The notes under the pieces were generated by a model that saw only the letters and a program-made list of their open reading frames with translations, had not been told where the DNA came from and ran no database searches. The translations under genes were made by a program, and so were the position numbers. Source: a virus. From it: DNA of 64,000 bases. Where the stretch lies: IMG/VR virus record IMGVR_UViG_3300028025_000091, positions 62,001-126,000 of that record, one strand, 5' to 3'. Positions 8,324 through 17,473 of this stretch are shown in pieces (position 1 is the first letter of the stretch; every line of letters starts with the position of its first letter).

Positions 8324-9055
8324 ATGGAAGAATTTAAAACACCAACCGAAAAGGTTGAATTACCCTCAAAAGGTTTAGTTTACCCCCCAGAAAATCCTTT
8401 ATCACAAGGTTATGTTGAAATGAAATACATGACCGCTAAAGAAGAAGATATTCTTCTTAATGCAAACTATATCAAAAGTGGTACTGCTATCGATAAATTA
8501 TTGAAATCAATGATTGTAACTCCAATTAACTATGATGATTTAATCACTGGAGATAAAAATGCAATTATGATTGCTTCTCGTATTTTAGGATATGGTTCTG
8601 AATATACATTTACATATAATGATGAAGAACATACAGTTGATTTATCCCAATTAGAACCTAAAGAATTAGACGAATCTAAATTCACCGCAGGGGTAAATGA
8701 ATTTGATTATATATTCCCATTCTCTAAAACAAATATTACATTTAAGTTACTCCAACACCGCGACGAAAATAATATCCAACGCGAATTAGATGGGCTTAAA
8801 AAAATCAATAAAGATAATTCACCTGAATTATCCACTCGAATGAAATTTCTTATTACATCAGTTGATGGAAGTAGAGATTCAAAGTTAATTCGAGAGTTTG
8901 TAGATAAACATCTCTTAGCACGAGACGCTAAGTCTCTTAGAACATATATTAAAGATTTCCAACCAGACGTAGATCTAACTTTTTTTCCCTCTGGGGAATC
9001 GGATAGAGTCTCTATCCCAATTGGGCTTAAGTTTTTTTGGCCTGACTTCGAGTGA
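8324..9055 (+). CDS. T4-type baseplate/tail assembly protein (PF12322-like, gp26 type)
   Basis: 243 aa. The N-terminus (VELPSKGLVYPPENPLSQGYVEMKYMTAKEED in its core) is the hallmark of the T4_baseplate family that includes gp26: an LPSKG-x-x-YP turn, then a strand and an MTAKEED helix. Position directly before the tape measure gene is that of tail assembly chaperones. The last 25 nt contain a run of seven T residues at 9032-9038, and the frame overlaps a second open frame with no good start of its own, suggesting a programmed frameshift (see next entry). In the zero frame the protein ends ..GLKFFWPDFE. Confidence 0.75.
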   Translation: MEEFKTPTEKVELPSKGLVYPPENPLSQGYVEMKYMTAKEEDILLNANYIKSGTAIDKLLKSMIVTPINYDDLITGDKNAIMIASRILGYGSEYTFTYNDEEHTVDLSQLEPKELDESKFTAGVNEFDYIFPFSKTNITFKLLQHRDENNIQRELDGLKKINKDNSPELSTRMKFLITSVDGSRDSKLIREFVDKHLLARDAKSLRTYIKDFQPDVDLTFFPSGESDRVSIPIGLKFFWPDFE

Positions 9056-9326
9056 TTCTTCATCACAAGTAAAATTAGCTATTTATAAGCAAATCCATCA
9101 AATTTGCTTTTTTGGAAAAGGAGGATATAGCTGGCCTGTTGTATATAATATGCCAGTTTATCTTCGCCGTTTTATTTTTAATGAAATGAGACAATTCTAT
9201 GATGAAGAAAAAGCAGCCAATGAAAAAGCTATAAAGAAACCATCCCGCCCCGGTTCACCATCTGAAACCCAAACATTTAATATGGGAGCTCCAACTAAAG
9301 GTAAACCACCTGTATCATACCAATAA
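9021..9326 (+). CDS. Frameshift extension of the PF12322-like protein (gpG-GT style tail assembly chaperone C-terminus)
   Basis: This frame is open from before 9021 and has only a TTG there and an internal ATG at 9150, which would lose the most conserved-looking part. It overlaps the upstream gene by 35 nt in the +1 frame. At the T7 run (9032-9038) a +1 (or -2) slip converts ..LKFF-WPDFE into ..LKFF-GLTSSDSSSQVKL. A -1 slip would hit TGA at once. The product continues IYKQIHQICFFGKGGYSW, MPVYLRRFIFNEM and a charged helix, ending in a disordered Pro/Gly tail. Frameshifted chaperones immediately upstream of the tape measure are common in long-tailed phages. Independent initiation at TTG is the alternative. 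Confidence 0.6.
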   Translation: MGLSFFGLTSSDSSSQVKLAIYKQIHQICFFGKGGYSWPVVYNMPVYLRRFIFNEMRQFYDEEKAANEKAIKKPSRPGSPSETQTFNMGAPTKGKPPVSYQ

Positions 9327-9336
9327 AAATTGGTAT
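9317..9336 (+). other. Hairpin over the stop codon before the tape measure gene
   Basis: Perfect 8-bp inverted repeat ATACCAAT / ATTGGTAT with an AAAA loop (9317-9324, 9329-9336). The stop TAA (9324-9326) lies at the stem-loop junction. There is no T tract after it, so it is probably not an intrinsic terminator. It could protect mRNA ends or insulate translation. Confidence 0.45.
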
Positions 9337-9341
9337 CCCTA

Positions 9342-9355
9342 ATATTTATAATAAA
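9342..9355 (+). promoter_or_regulatory. Candidate late promoter element (ATATTTATAATAAA)
   Basis: Exact match to the recurring element, 12 nt before ATG 9368 of the tape measure gene. Confidence 0.5.
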
Positions 9356-9367
9356 ATAATTTAGAAT

Positions 9368-11620
9368 ATGGCTGCTAAAGACGATACTGAAGGTTTAAAA
9401 AGTGCTGCAGATAAGTTAAAAGGTGACTTTGATAAGATTAATAAATCTTTAAAAGATACTAAGACTCTTCTTAATGATTCCATTTCTCCATTTGAATCTT
9501 TAGCTAAAATATCTGAACAATTCCTTTCTCATAAAACAGCCGAAAATAAATTAAGTGCTGAAGAATTAAAAAATTTAGCACTTAAAGTTAAAGCAGAACA
9601 AGATAATTTATTTCAATCCCAAAAAGCTTTAAAAGAAAGACAAAAATTTCTTAAAGAAGAATTAAAATCCAATCAACTTAATGCAAAGAGTTATAAAAGC
9701 ATTACAGAAGAAATTAAACAAAACGCTAAAGCCCAAAGTAATCTCACCAAACAAATCAATCTCACCTCAGGTGAAGTTGAAAATTTAGAAAAAAAACTTC
9801 AAAAAGCTGCAAAAACAGCAAAAACTGTAGAATTTGGAAAAAAACTCTCATCAAATCTAGATAAAATATCTACTCCTTTAGATGAGATTCTTAATCCTAT
9901 GAATCTAATTAATAAAACTATTGGATTTATTGTTAATACTGTTTTAGAGTTCGATCAAAGATTAGGTGATACTGCTAAAAGTATGAATTTAACATACAAA
10001 GAAGCAGAAGATTCTAATAGGGCAATGATTAAATTCGCTCTATCAACAGGAGATGCTTTTCTTAATTCACAAAATTTAAATAAAACCGTAGTAGATTTAA
10101 ATAAAAATTTAGGTACTTCAATAAAATTTGAACAACTTACTGGTGCTCTTAAAGAGGATGTAGCATTAATGTCCAAATTAGAAAACATGGCTGGGTTAAC
10201 CGCAGAGGAAACCCAAGGAATCCTCCAATATACTTTAGCTACTGGCCAATCAGCAACAAAAGCTACAAAAGATTTAATGGCTAACTACAAAGTAGCAGGT
10301 CTTAAACGTGGAGTTGTATTAAATGAAAAAGATGCTTTAAAAGAAATATCCAAATTATCAAATGCTATTAAATTATCCACAGCTGGAGGTGCTGCTGGAA
10401 TAGCTAAAGCAGCAGCTGCAGCAAAAGCATTAGGATCAGATTTAGGCAAAGTTGATGAGATAGCAGGCAGTATCCTTAATTTTGAAGAATCAATTGAAGC
10501 AGAATTAAGTGCAGAATTACTAACTGGTAAAGATTTAAATTTAGAAAAAGCACGTGAAGCTGCTTTAAATAATGACCTAGCAACCCTTTCAGATGAAATT
10601 GCTAAAAATGTAGGAAAAGCTGCTGACTTTAACAAAATGAATAGAATCCAACAGGATGCAATTGCAAAATCTGTTGGTATGTCTCGTGAAGAACTAGCAA
10701 CTACTTTAACTAATCAAGAATCTTTAAAAAATATTGGTGCTTCTTCTGTAGAACAAGCTCGAGAACAATATGATTTAGCGGTAGCACAGGGAAGAGAAAA
10801 AGAATTTTTAAATGAATTAGGTAACGAAGAATTAGAAAAACAATTTAAACAACAAAGTAGTCAAGAAATGTTAGTTGAATTGCAAAAACAATCAGCTGAT
10901 AAAATAATAGACACTATTGCAGGTTTTGATGAATGGAAAAAAAGAATTAAAGATATATATGATGCTTTTATGAAAGTATTTGACAAGTTTGGTGGATTTA
11001 AAACACTTATAGCTTCTATAGGTACTATTATGGCATTTAAAATTATTTCATCTTTGGGTAGAGCAGTAGTATTAGGTGCAGCTCAATTAGCATCTGCAGT
11101 AGCTTATACTAGAGAAATACGAAAACAACAAGCTCTAAAAACTGGAGAAATTAATAAAGAAGTAGCATTAACAGCCGCTAAAGTTGCGGGTGCTGAAGCC
11201 TCTACTTTAGGAGCAGCAACAGTTACAATCCTTGCAGGGATTGGTGCTGTTATGGCATTAGTTGGAAGCCTTACAATGATGAATGATGGTGTCATAGGCC
11301 CTTCAGGTGGAAGTGGTCATGGAAATAGAGTAATGTTCGGTCCTGAAGGTGCAATTTCATTCAACAATAAAGATACTATTGTAGCTGGAACTGATTTATT
11401 TAAAGCAGATGATATGGTATCTGCTCCTAAAGGTGCAGTTCAAATTTCAAACAATAGCTCATCTAAAGAAATAGCTGAATTAAGAAGCGCAATAATGGCC
11501 CTAGCAACTCGACCAGTTGATGTAGCAATTGATGGAACTAAAGTAATTGAAGCTACAACAGGTATGAATCCTAACACACAAGGATTAGAATCTGCTAAAA
11601 ATAGTTTTAAAATGCAATAA
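9368..11620 (+). CDS. Tail tape measure protein
   Basis: 750 aa. Sets tail length and is threaded through the tube. The first ~160 residues are Lys/Glu-rich coiled coil (SLKDTKTLLNDSISPFESLA, repeated ALKERQKFLKEELKS-type helices). The middle (about 260-420) is Ala/Gly/Leu-rich, with GLTAEETQGILQYTLATGQ and a small-residue AGGAAGIAKAAAAAKALGSD helix. Hydrophobic segments occur near 540-575 and 605-640 (ILAGIGAVMALVGSL), as usual for tape measures that later enter the host envelope. The C-terminus carries a Gly-rich DGVIGPSGGSGHGNR loop and ends with a helical tail. It directly follows the frameshifted assembly-chaperone pair. At 750 aa the implied tail is of ordinary length. Confidence 0.85.
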   Translation: MAAKDDTEGLKSAADKLKGDFDKINKSLKDTKTLLNDSISPFESLAKISEQFLSHKTAENKLSAEELKNLALKVKAEQDNLFQSQKALKERQKFLKEELKSNQLNAKSYKSITEEIKQNAKAQSNLTKQINLTSGEVENLEKKLQKAAKTAKTVEFGKKLSSNLDKISTPLDEILNPMNLINKTIGFIVNTVLEFDQRLGDTAKSMNLTYKEAEDSNRAMIKFALSTGDAFLNSQNLNKTVVDLNKNLGTSIKFEQLTGALKEDVALMSKLENMAGLTAEETQGILQYTLATGQSATKATKDLMANYKVAGLKRGVVLNEKDALKEISKLSNAIKLSTAGGAAGIAKAAAAAKALGSDLGKVDEIAGSILNFEESIEAELSAELLTGKDLNLEKAREAALNNDLATLSDEIAKNVGKAADFNKMNRIQQDAIAKSVGMSREELATTLTNQESLKNIGASSVEQAREQYDLAVAQGREKEFLNELGNEELEKQFKQQSSQEMLVELQKQSADKIIDTIAGFDEWKKRIKDIYDAFMKVFDKFGGFKTLIASIGTIMAFKIISSLGRAVVLGAAQLASAVAYTREIRKQQALKTGEINKEVALTAAKVAGAEASTLGAATVTILAGIGAVMALVGSLTMMNDGVIGPSGGSGHGNRVMFGPEGAISFNNKDTIVAGTDLFKADDMVSAPKGAVQISNNSSSKEIAELRSAIMALATRPVDVAIDGTKVIEATTGMNPNTQGLESAKNSFKMQ

Positions 11621-11626
11621 TATTTA

Positions 11627-11640
11627 ATATTTATAAACAA
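11627..11640 (+). promoter_or_regulatory. Candidate late promoter element (ATATTTATAAACAA)
   Basis: The core ATATTTATAA is followed by ACAA instead of TAAA. It ends 7 nt before ATG 11648. The same ACAA-type ending occurs before the holin-like gene at 37983. Confidence 0.42.
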
Positions 11641-11647
11641 AATAATC

Positions 11648-11953
11648 ATGGGAATTTTAACTAAACTTCAAAACCAAGGTTCAGTGTATGCATATGGTGC
11701 TAATAGTGCTTCTCCAACTAATGGAAATAATACCCCAAATGGACCACAATCTCCACTAGTAACCCCTCAATCCACATTACATGCGAGTCCTAATGGATCT
11801 CCAGGATATTCTTTAAATGGTGCTAATGGAACAACAGTAAATAGTTATTCTAACATATACCAAGATGGTGTACCAAATGCATTACCATCACCATCTACTT
11901 TAGACCTGAATGGTACTAACCCGACTCCATATTTATTGAACCCACCTCAATAA
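11648..11953 (+). CDS. Small Asn/Pro/Ser-rich structural protein, first of a pair
   Basis: 101 aa of low complexity, with no helix-rich or hydrophobic segment. It shares an ordered series of short motifs with the next protein: a (L)TKLxxQGSxY opening, an STLH segment near the middle, and a Y-x-DGV-x-N-x-(L/I)PSP-(S/T)TLD block towards the end. The two are tandem paralogues. They lie between the tape measure and baseplate genes, so a small tail or baseplate component is likely. Exact role unknown. Confidence 0.65.
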   Translation: MGILTKLQNQGSVYAYGANSASPTNGNNTPNGPQSPLVTPQSTLHASPNGSPGYSLNGANGTTVNSYSNIYQDGVPNALPSPSTLDLNGTNPTPYLLNPPQ

Positions 11954-11960
11954 GATAATT

Positions 11961-12290
11961 ATGTCTGATGGATTATTAGTTAAATTAACCACACAAGGTT
12001 CTCCATATTCAACCAATAATGGACAGAACCCTTATGTTAATCCATTATCTACCAAGCAGTCTACACTTCATTACGATTCTAAAACTAATACTGAAGGTTG
12101 GTCTGTTGGAGGGAAATTAACCCCAGCTAAACTGCAAACAATTCAAAATTATACGGCATATAATGATGGAGTATTTAATCCAATCCCATCTCCAACTACT
12201 TTAGATATTAATGATCCTGAAGGGGCCGATCCAAACTATAAATTAAAATATACACCAACAGACGGATATGAAAAAAGTAAATTTACTTAA
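11961..12290 (+). CDS. Small structural protein, second of a pair
   Basis: 109 aa. Paralogue of the preceding protein, starting 7 nt after it. Matching blocks are KLTTQGSPYS, QSTLHYDS, and AYNDGVFNPIPSPTTLDIND. It is less Asn-rich than its partner and carries an extra charged C-terminus (YEKSKFT). No known family is recognised. The conservation of PSP-TTLD spacing suggests a repeated binding peptide rather than an enzyme. Confidence 0.65.
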   Translation: MSDGLLVKLTTQGSPYSTNNGQNPYVNPLSTKQSTLHYDSKTNTEGWSVGGKLTPAKLQTIQNYTAYNDGVFNPIPSPTTLDINDPEGADPNYKLKYTPTDGYEKSKFT

Positions 12291-12310
12291 AATATCTACT
12301 TAACTAACAT

Positions 12311-14455
12311 ATGGGACTTTACCAAATACTTACAGCTCCACAAAATTTTAAATTTTACGCGGAAAAATCTTTTCCGAATGCTAATGCTGTATCTACTGCT
12401 AATTTTTTTGGGCAAAAAAGTATTGGATATGGAGACTCTAACCAACCATATGTTAAAATCCCATTTGCTGGCTCAGGCACATCTTTTTCTAAATTAAATG
12501 AACCATCAAAAGATTTTCCATGGTTTTTAAATGAATTTGGGAATCTTCCTTTAAATTTTATTAGTGGTATAGGAGGTCAACTTATAAATGGATTTGATTT
12601 AACATCTAGTAGCCCATTAAGATATAATTCACGATCTTGGGGCCCTGATTTTTTAACTAGAGGAAACGGTTTTGGATTTATTAGAACATCAGATGATGTA
12701 TTACGATTAACGAAATATTTTACTGATGATAGAAGTGTTAACGGAAACCTTTTTATAGCTAAACAGAATATTCTTTCAAGAGTTTCTCCAAAAACAGAAG
12801 CATCATATGGTCTTTCTTATGGGTTGGGTGCTTTAAATGGAGGTGTCTATACTCCTCTTTCAACCCTAGCACAAGCTGGAATAAGCCTAATAGAAGGACA
12901 TGTATACAAACAAGGACTTGATCCATTTAATACTATCCCAGGATCGGGTATAAGAACATACCAACAAGCTCTTATCCCTCAACTTGTTGGAGGTATTTTT
13001 CCTAGTAAAAACCGCTTAATTAAATTAAGTAGATTATCATATGCAACTGAAAGTGAAGTTGTCGCTTTAAATATAGAATCTCCTTACAATGTATCATCTA
13101 ATACAAATTATTTTATTTCTTACGGAGGAGGGCCAGATTCATTTTTAGGAATAGGAAAAACTAAACTTAAATACGCTACAGATAATACGGGTGAAGTTCC
13201 TCTCCGTACTCTTTCTCAAAAGGGGCCATATTCGTTTAATAATACTTATTGGTCTAGCACATACACTTCAAATCCATTAACATGGGATAGAAAAGATTTA
13301 GCCCAAGCAACTTCATCTATATATGATGAATCACCAATAGTAACGGAAGATTTTAGAAAACAATTATTAGATACTTCTACTATTGGTCAACAAACATTTC
13401 TTAGCTTATCCCCTAGTTATAAAATAGAAGCTCTTAATACAGGTAATATTGAAAAAAGAACTAATTTTAGAGGAGCGGGGGCTAGAGGAAACTTAAGAAA
13501 TTTTCAAGCAGGTAAAAAAAGCGTTAATGCTGGAAAAGTCTTAGGCCCTACTGATCTTATCAATGCTTTTCCTATATATCAAGGAACAACACCATCCAAT
13601 AATGATTTATTAAAGGATATGGTTGATTTTCGTATAGGGATTTATGATAATGATACTATTGGATTAGGTGGTACTATTAAACTTAACTGGATGCACTTTA
13701 GGGTTCTTTTAGATGATTTTTCTGATTCATATGGTGCTGATTGGAAAGCAATAAGTTATATGGGTAGAGCAGAAAATTTCTATAAATATGATTCATTTAA
13801 AAGAGATATTTCAATTTCATTTACTGTAGCAGCCCAATCAAAACAAGAATTATTACCAATATATAAAAAATTAAATTATTTAGCTTCTTCATTAGCACCT
13901 AGTTACTCGGCAAATGGATTTATTCGTGGAAATTTATCCCAAATTACTTTAGGTAATTGGTTATTTGAACAACCTGGATTCATCAGCTCAGTAGATTTAT
14001 CTATTCCTGATGATTCCCCTTGGGAAATTAATTTACCATTGGATGGAAAAACTGATGAACAAGTTAAACAAGTGCCCCATATGGTTAATGTAAAAATTAA
14101 ATTTACTCCAATCCATAAATTTAGACCTGAAATTAATAAATTATCAAACCTTCAAGACGCATCTACATTCTCTGAAAACAATATCCTATACAAAAATCCA
14201 ACATATGGACCTCAAAGATACATTGCCCTTTTGGATAATGAATCTAATGCATACGATACCCCATTAATTGACCCAGCTCAACTAAACCAACAAAATAATC
14301 CAGGTGCAGGTCAATCAAATACTCAACAAAACCAAATACCTTATGGTCCACTCAACTACTTAGAATCACTACCTCCCTCTATAGTTGATTTTTCAACAAC
14401 ACCAGAAATCCCACTCCCACAAAATCAATTCACAAATCCTAATTTTCCATATTAA
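12311..14455 (+). CDS. Large baseplate protein, tail-tube-like C-terminal fold
   Basis: 714 aa. The N-terminal ~370 residues are aromatic- and Asn-rich with no recognised motif (MGLYQILTAPQNFKFYAEKS..). Residues about 440-620 read as a tail-tube-like beta barrel: DFRIGIYDNDTIG, GRAENFYKYDSFKRDISISF, a helix with LLPIYKKLNYLASSLAPSY, an I-R-G-N-L strand and FISSVDLSIPDDSPWEI. This resembles the gp48/gp54 class of T4 baseplate/tube initiators that share the gp19 fold. The C-terminal ~90 residues are Gln/Pro/Asn-rich and probably disordered. Context (tape measure upstream, LysM-like baseplate protein downstream) supports a baseplate or tube-cap role. The exact T4 equivalent is uncertain. Confidence 0.65.
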   Translation: MGLYQILTAPQNFKFYAEKSFPNANAVSTANFFGQKSIGYGDSNQPYVKIPFAGSGTSFSKLNEPSKDFPWFLNEFGNLPLNFISGIGGQLINGFDLTSSSPLRYNSRSWGPDFLTRGNGFGFIRTSDDVLRLTKYFTDDRSVNGNLFIAKQNILSRVSPKTEASYGLSYGLGALNGGVYTPLSTLAQAGISLIEGHVYKQGLDPFNTIPGSGIRTYQQALIPQLVGGIFPSKNRLIKLSRLSYATESEVVALNIESPYNVSSNTNYFISYGGGPDSFLGIGKTKLKYATDNTGEVPLRTLSQKGPYSFNNTYWSSTYTSNPLTWDRKDLAQATSSIYDESPIVTEDFRKQLLDTSTIGQQTFLSLSPSYKIEALNTGNIEKRTNFRGAGARGNLRNFQAGKKSVNAGKVLGPTDLINAFPIYQGTTPSNNDLLKDMVDFRIGIYDNDTIGLGGTIKLNWMHFRVLLDDFSDSYGADWKAISYMGRAENFYKYDSFKRDISISFTVAAQSKQELLPIYKKLNYLASSLAPSYSANGFIRGNLSQITLGNWLFEQPGFISSVDLSIPDDSPWEINLPLDGKTDEQVKQVPHMVNVKIKFTPIHKFRPEINKLSNLQDASTFSENNILYKNPTYGPQRYIALLDNESNAYDTPLIDPAQLNQQNNPGAGQSNTQQNQIPYGPLNYLESLPPSIVDFSTTPEIPLPQNQFTNPNFPY

Positions 14456-14472
14456 CAATAAATTTTTAATTT

Positions 14473-14784
14473 ATGAATCGATATAATGTAGCTCAAGTAG
14501 TTAAAACTGTAGAAGATCCAAGAAGAAGATATACAAATATAAAGTATCCTTCAATTTTGCCATCTTCTGCTGATATTTATATATATACGGGTCAAGGAGA
14601 TAGATATGATACTTTGGCTTTAACATATTATAGTGATACTACGTTATGGTGGGTTATTAGTAGATCAAATCCTTCCCAACCAAACGATACATTATATCCG
14701 AATGTTGGAGCTCAAATTAGAATACCTGCCTCTTCTAGAATCCCACAATTAATATCTGCATTCCAGAATTTAAATAGTATTTAA
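14473..14784 (+). CDS. LysM-like baseplate protein (gp53 / gpX type)
   Basis: 103 aa. Residues about 30-90 form a LysM-like unit: IYIYTGQGDRYDTLALTYYSD, TLWWVISRSNPSQP, then a Val-Gly-x-x-(I)-RIPASSRI strand. This is the I-x-x-GD-x-x-x-x-(I/L)A-x-x-(Y/F)-x-x-x-x-x-W-x-(I)-x-x-x-N pattern shared by tail LysM proteins and T4 gp53. In T4, gp53 locks baseplate wedges together around the hub. It is followed 13 nt later by the large hub-like gene with an AAAAGTT-ATG start context. Confidence 0.7.
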   Translation: MNRYNVAQVVKTVEDPRRRYTNIKYPSILPSSADIYIYTGQGDRYDTLALTYYSDTTLWWVISRSNPSQPNDTLYPNVGAQIRIPASSRIPQLISAFQNLNSI

Positions 14785-14797
14785 AATTTAAAAAGTT

Positions 14798-17467
14798 ATG
14801 GCATTAATAGGAGAACCAATCCCTCAATACGTTCAAAATCAAATACAAGTTCGACAAGCTTCTTATGGTAGTGGTAGTCTTCCTGGTTTCCCAAGAACTG
14901 AGGAAATTTTACTCCACCAAAATTCCAATAATGCCTTTATTAAAATGGCATCTGGAGTTTCAATTTCAGCTGAGAAATTATCAGGATCAATGAATAGTTT
15001 AGGTTTTGGTGCTTTTGAAGTAGAAGCATTACAGGGGATGGGACTTGCTAAAAACTATGTTTTATTTGGTGGAACTGCTCAAATGGGAACATCCCCATCA
15101 GGTGAGGGAGTTCTTCAACAAAAGACTAATTTTTTAGGAAATCAAGGAGCATATGAAGCTACACCTAATTTCGGAATAGTTCCAATGCCAGGCATAGATA
15201 GTTTAGAAGTAAAATCACTAAATAGAGGATCATTAAAAAAAGCAACAGTAAAATTGACTGCCCAAACTAGAGATCAACTTGCTATTCTAGATGTTTTATA
15301 TATGCGTTTAGGATATACTGTTTTAATTGAATGGGGTAATTCTATTTATATGGCTTCTTCTGAACGGGAAACAAAAGATGGAAAAATTGAAGAAGGAAGA
15401 TTACAACAAATGTATACCTCTATTATAGAAAATAATTCTTTATTTTTTAATGCATCTTGGGAAAAGGGTAAGTCATATCTTGATCTTACAGAACAAATAG
15501 CTAAAGCTAGAAAAAATTATGATGGTAATTTTGATGCTTTACTAGGTAAAGTTTCAAATTTTAATTGGACATTTAACCCCGATGGATCATATACTATAGA
15601 ACTTACTGTTATCAGTTTGGGTGATGTAGTTGAATCTTTAAAAACTAACATTGCCGCTTCATATCAAACGTTAGCATATGTTGATACAAATGACCTTACT
15701 TGGGCTACTGAAGGTGAACCTATTGATACCTATAGAAAAGATAACATTATTCTTTCCATGCTCCATGTATTTAGACTACAAAATCTATCCCCTACAGGAG
15801 ACCCTATTACTATATATACTAAAAAAGGTGATGATTCTCTTCAAAAAAATGCTAAACTTGGAAATTTATTAGTTACAGGACCTCCTAGTATTAGTGGAAG
15901 TGATCATTATATAACTGAAACATTATATGTAGGATTTCAAGATAATGGAAAATGGATAGAACCTGGTGATTTAACAAATGAAGCCTATTGGGCCCCGGAT
16001 GGTCGAGAATTATCACAAGCTGAAGCCCAAACTCGAGCTAATGGTATTGCCGATAATGTTTTAGGTGGTAAATTAGAAGATTATAAAGGATATGGATATA
16101 AAGTAGTTGAAAGACCACTAAGTAGTGCTGTTGGTAGTGTTGGTATGACTGCAGGATCATATGCAAATTTCGCAACTTTAGTCTTTAAATACAAACGTGC
16201 CTTTCAAATATACACAGAAACATCCCCCAAATTTTCAGACGCTGCTTGGCTCCCATATATTGAGGTCCCTGCAGCTAGTAGAATGTCAGACCCTAAACTT
16301 GATACTAATCCTGTTGTTTTATACAGAAAAAACTTTGTAACTGAATACTCAGGTTACACATATGATGCTAAGAAAAAAGTCCCAGCAGCATCACTTGAGT
16401 ACATCACCCCATCAGCCCTCCTCTCCCCCTTATTTATCCAGGGTAATCCTTCTGCTATAGCTTCTGTTAAAGCAGGGACAAATGTCATTAAAGTTACTGA
16501 AGGTATTGATTCCAAAGAATCTTCCGTAAGTAGAGGATCTTTCAAAAATCCTTTAACAGGAACAGGATATGAAAAACAAGATGCTTTTGTAATAAAATTA
16601 GATAAACCCCAATATTATGTAAGATTTGGATATTTATTAAGTTTACTTAAACAAAAGGTTATTACTCGTATCAAAACTAATGATACCTCATATGAAAAAT
16701 ACCCAAACTTATTTGATATAAACACCTCTAATAATCAAAAAATGTTATGTTTACCCCTTCAAATATCTTTTGATTGGAGAACATGTATAGTAAAACGAGA
16801 AAATTTTTATAGAGATTCATGGAAACAAAATATTTTTAAAGAATTAGCAGACTGGGTGGATGGTAGTAATACCGCAAATATTATGAATATTTATTTGAAT
16901 TTTAATTTTCTTGCAAATTCTATGTCTTCTAATATGGATGAGCGAGGGAATGTCTCAGTATATGATTTTATTAAAGCGATATGTGATGGTATTAATAAAG
17001 CCATGGCCGGTGTAAACAACCTAGAACCTATTATAGATGAAGACACGAACACATTAAGTATTTTTGAATCATCCCCTATCCCTAAAGATTCCCCCGACCC
17101 AGGATATCATCTTCAACTTTATGGTTATGGAAATGGCGTTACTAGTCCGGCAGGAAATTCAACATTTGTTAGAAAAGTTGATTTAAAAACAGCAATCACC
17201 CCAGAATACGCTACAATGATTACTGTTGGAGCAACCGCTAATGGATACGTTAAAGGAGTAGAAGCAACAGCATTTGCTAGATGGAATGATGGATTAACAG
17301 ACAGATTCAAATCAGAACTTGTAGCAGCCGATAAAGATACTAACGACGATACCAAGGGAACTCGTGAGGATACCATTAATAGTTTTTTCCAAGCTATGAG
17401 TTGGAATGCTAAATGTTTTGGAATAGAAGGAGGAGGTAACCTCTGGGATATGTTCCCTAATCCGTAA
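14798..17467 (+). CDS. Large baseplate hub-like structural protein
   Basis: 889 aa. Residues about 125-280 carry the best-structured part: PNFGIVPMPGIDSLEVKS, GSLKKATVKLTAQTRDQLAIL, DVLYMRLGYTVLIEWGNSIY, and NFNWTFNPDGSYTIELTVIS. This reads as a hub-type beta barrel (gp27 or gp44 class) that tethers the spike. The C-terminal region (about 690-860) has DEDTNTLSIFESSP and SFFQAMSWNAKCFGIEGG, then stops. The next three genes begin with a short domain that looks like the continuation of such a hub, so the protein may be a split hub whose last domain is encoded separately and in three versions. Start context AAAAAGTT-ATG. Contractile-tail hub role is inferred from order and pattern. Confidence 0.65.
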   Translation: MALIGEPIPQYVQNQIQVRQASYGSGSLPGFPRTEEILLHQNSNNAFIKMASGVSISAEKLSGSMNSLGFGAFEVEALQGMGLAKNYVLFGGTAQMGTSPSGEGVLQQKTNFLGNQGAYEATPNFGIVPMPGIDSLEVKSLNRGSLKKATVKLTAQTRDQLAILDVLYMRLGYTVLIEWGNSIYMASSERETKDGKIEEGRLQQMYTSIIENNSLFFNASWEKGKSYLDLTEQIAKARKNYDGNFDALLGKVSNFNWTFNPDGSYTIELTVISLGDVVESLKTNIAASYQTLAYVDTNDLTWATEGEPIDTYRKDNIILSMLHVFRLQNLSPTGDPITIYTKKGDDSLQKNAKLGNLLVTGPPSISGSDHYITETLYVGFQDNGKWIEPGDLTNEAYWAPDGRELSQAEAQTRANGIADNVLGGKLEDYKGYGYKVVERPLSSAVGSVGMTAGSYANFATLVFKYKRAFQIYTETSPKFSDAAWLPYIEVPAASRMSDPKLDTNPVVLYRKNFVTEYSGYTYDAKKKVPAASLEYITPSALLSPLFIQGNPSAIASVKAGTNVIKVTEGIDSKESSVSRGSFKNPLTGTGYEKQDAFVIKLDKPQYYVRFGYLLSLLKQKVITRIKTNDTSYEKYPNLFDINTSNNQKMLCLPLQISFDWRTCIVKRENFYRDSWKQNIFKELADWVDGSNTANIMNIYLNFNFLANSMSSNMDERGNVSVYDFIKAICDGINKAMAGVNNLEPIIDEDTNTLSIFESSPIPKDSPDPGYHLQLYGYGNGVTSPAGNSTFVRKVDLKTAITPEYATMITVGATANGYVKGVEATAFARWNDGLTDRFKSELVAADKDTNDDTKGTREDTINSFFQAMSWNAKCFGIEGGGNLWDMFPNP

Positions 17468-17473
17468 TAAGTT

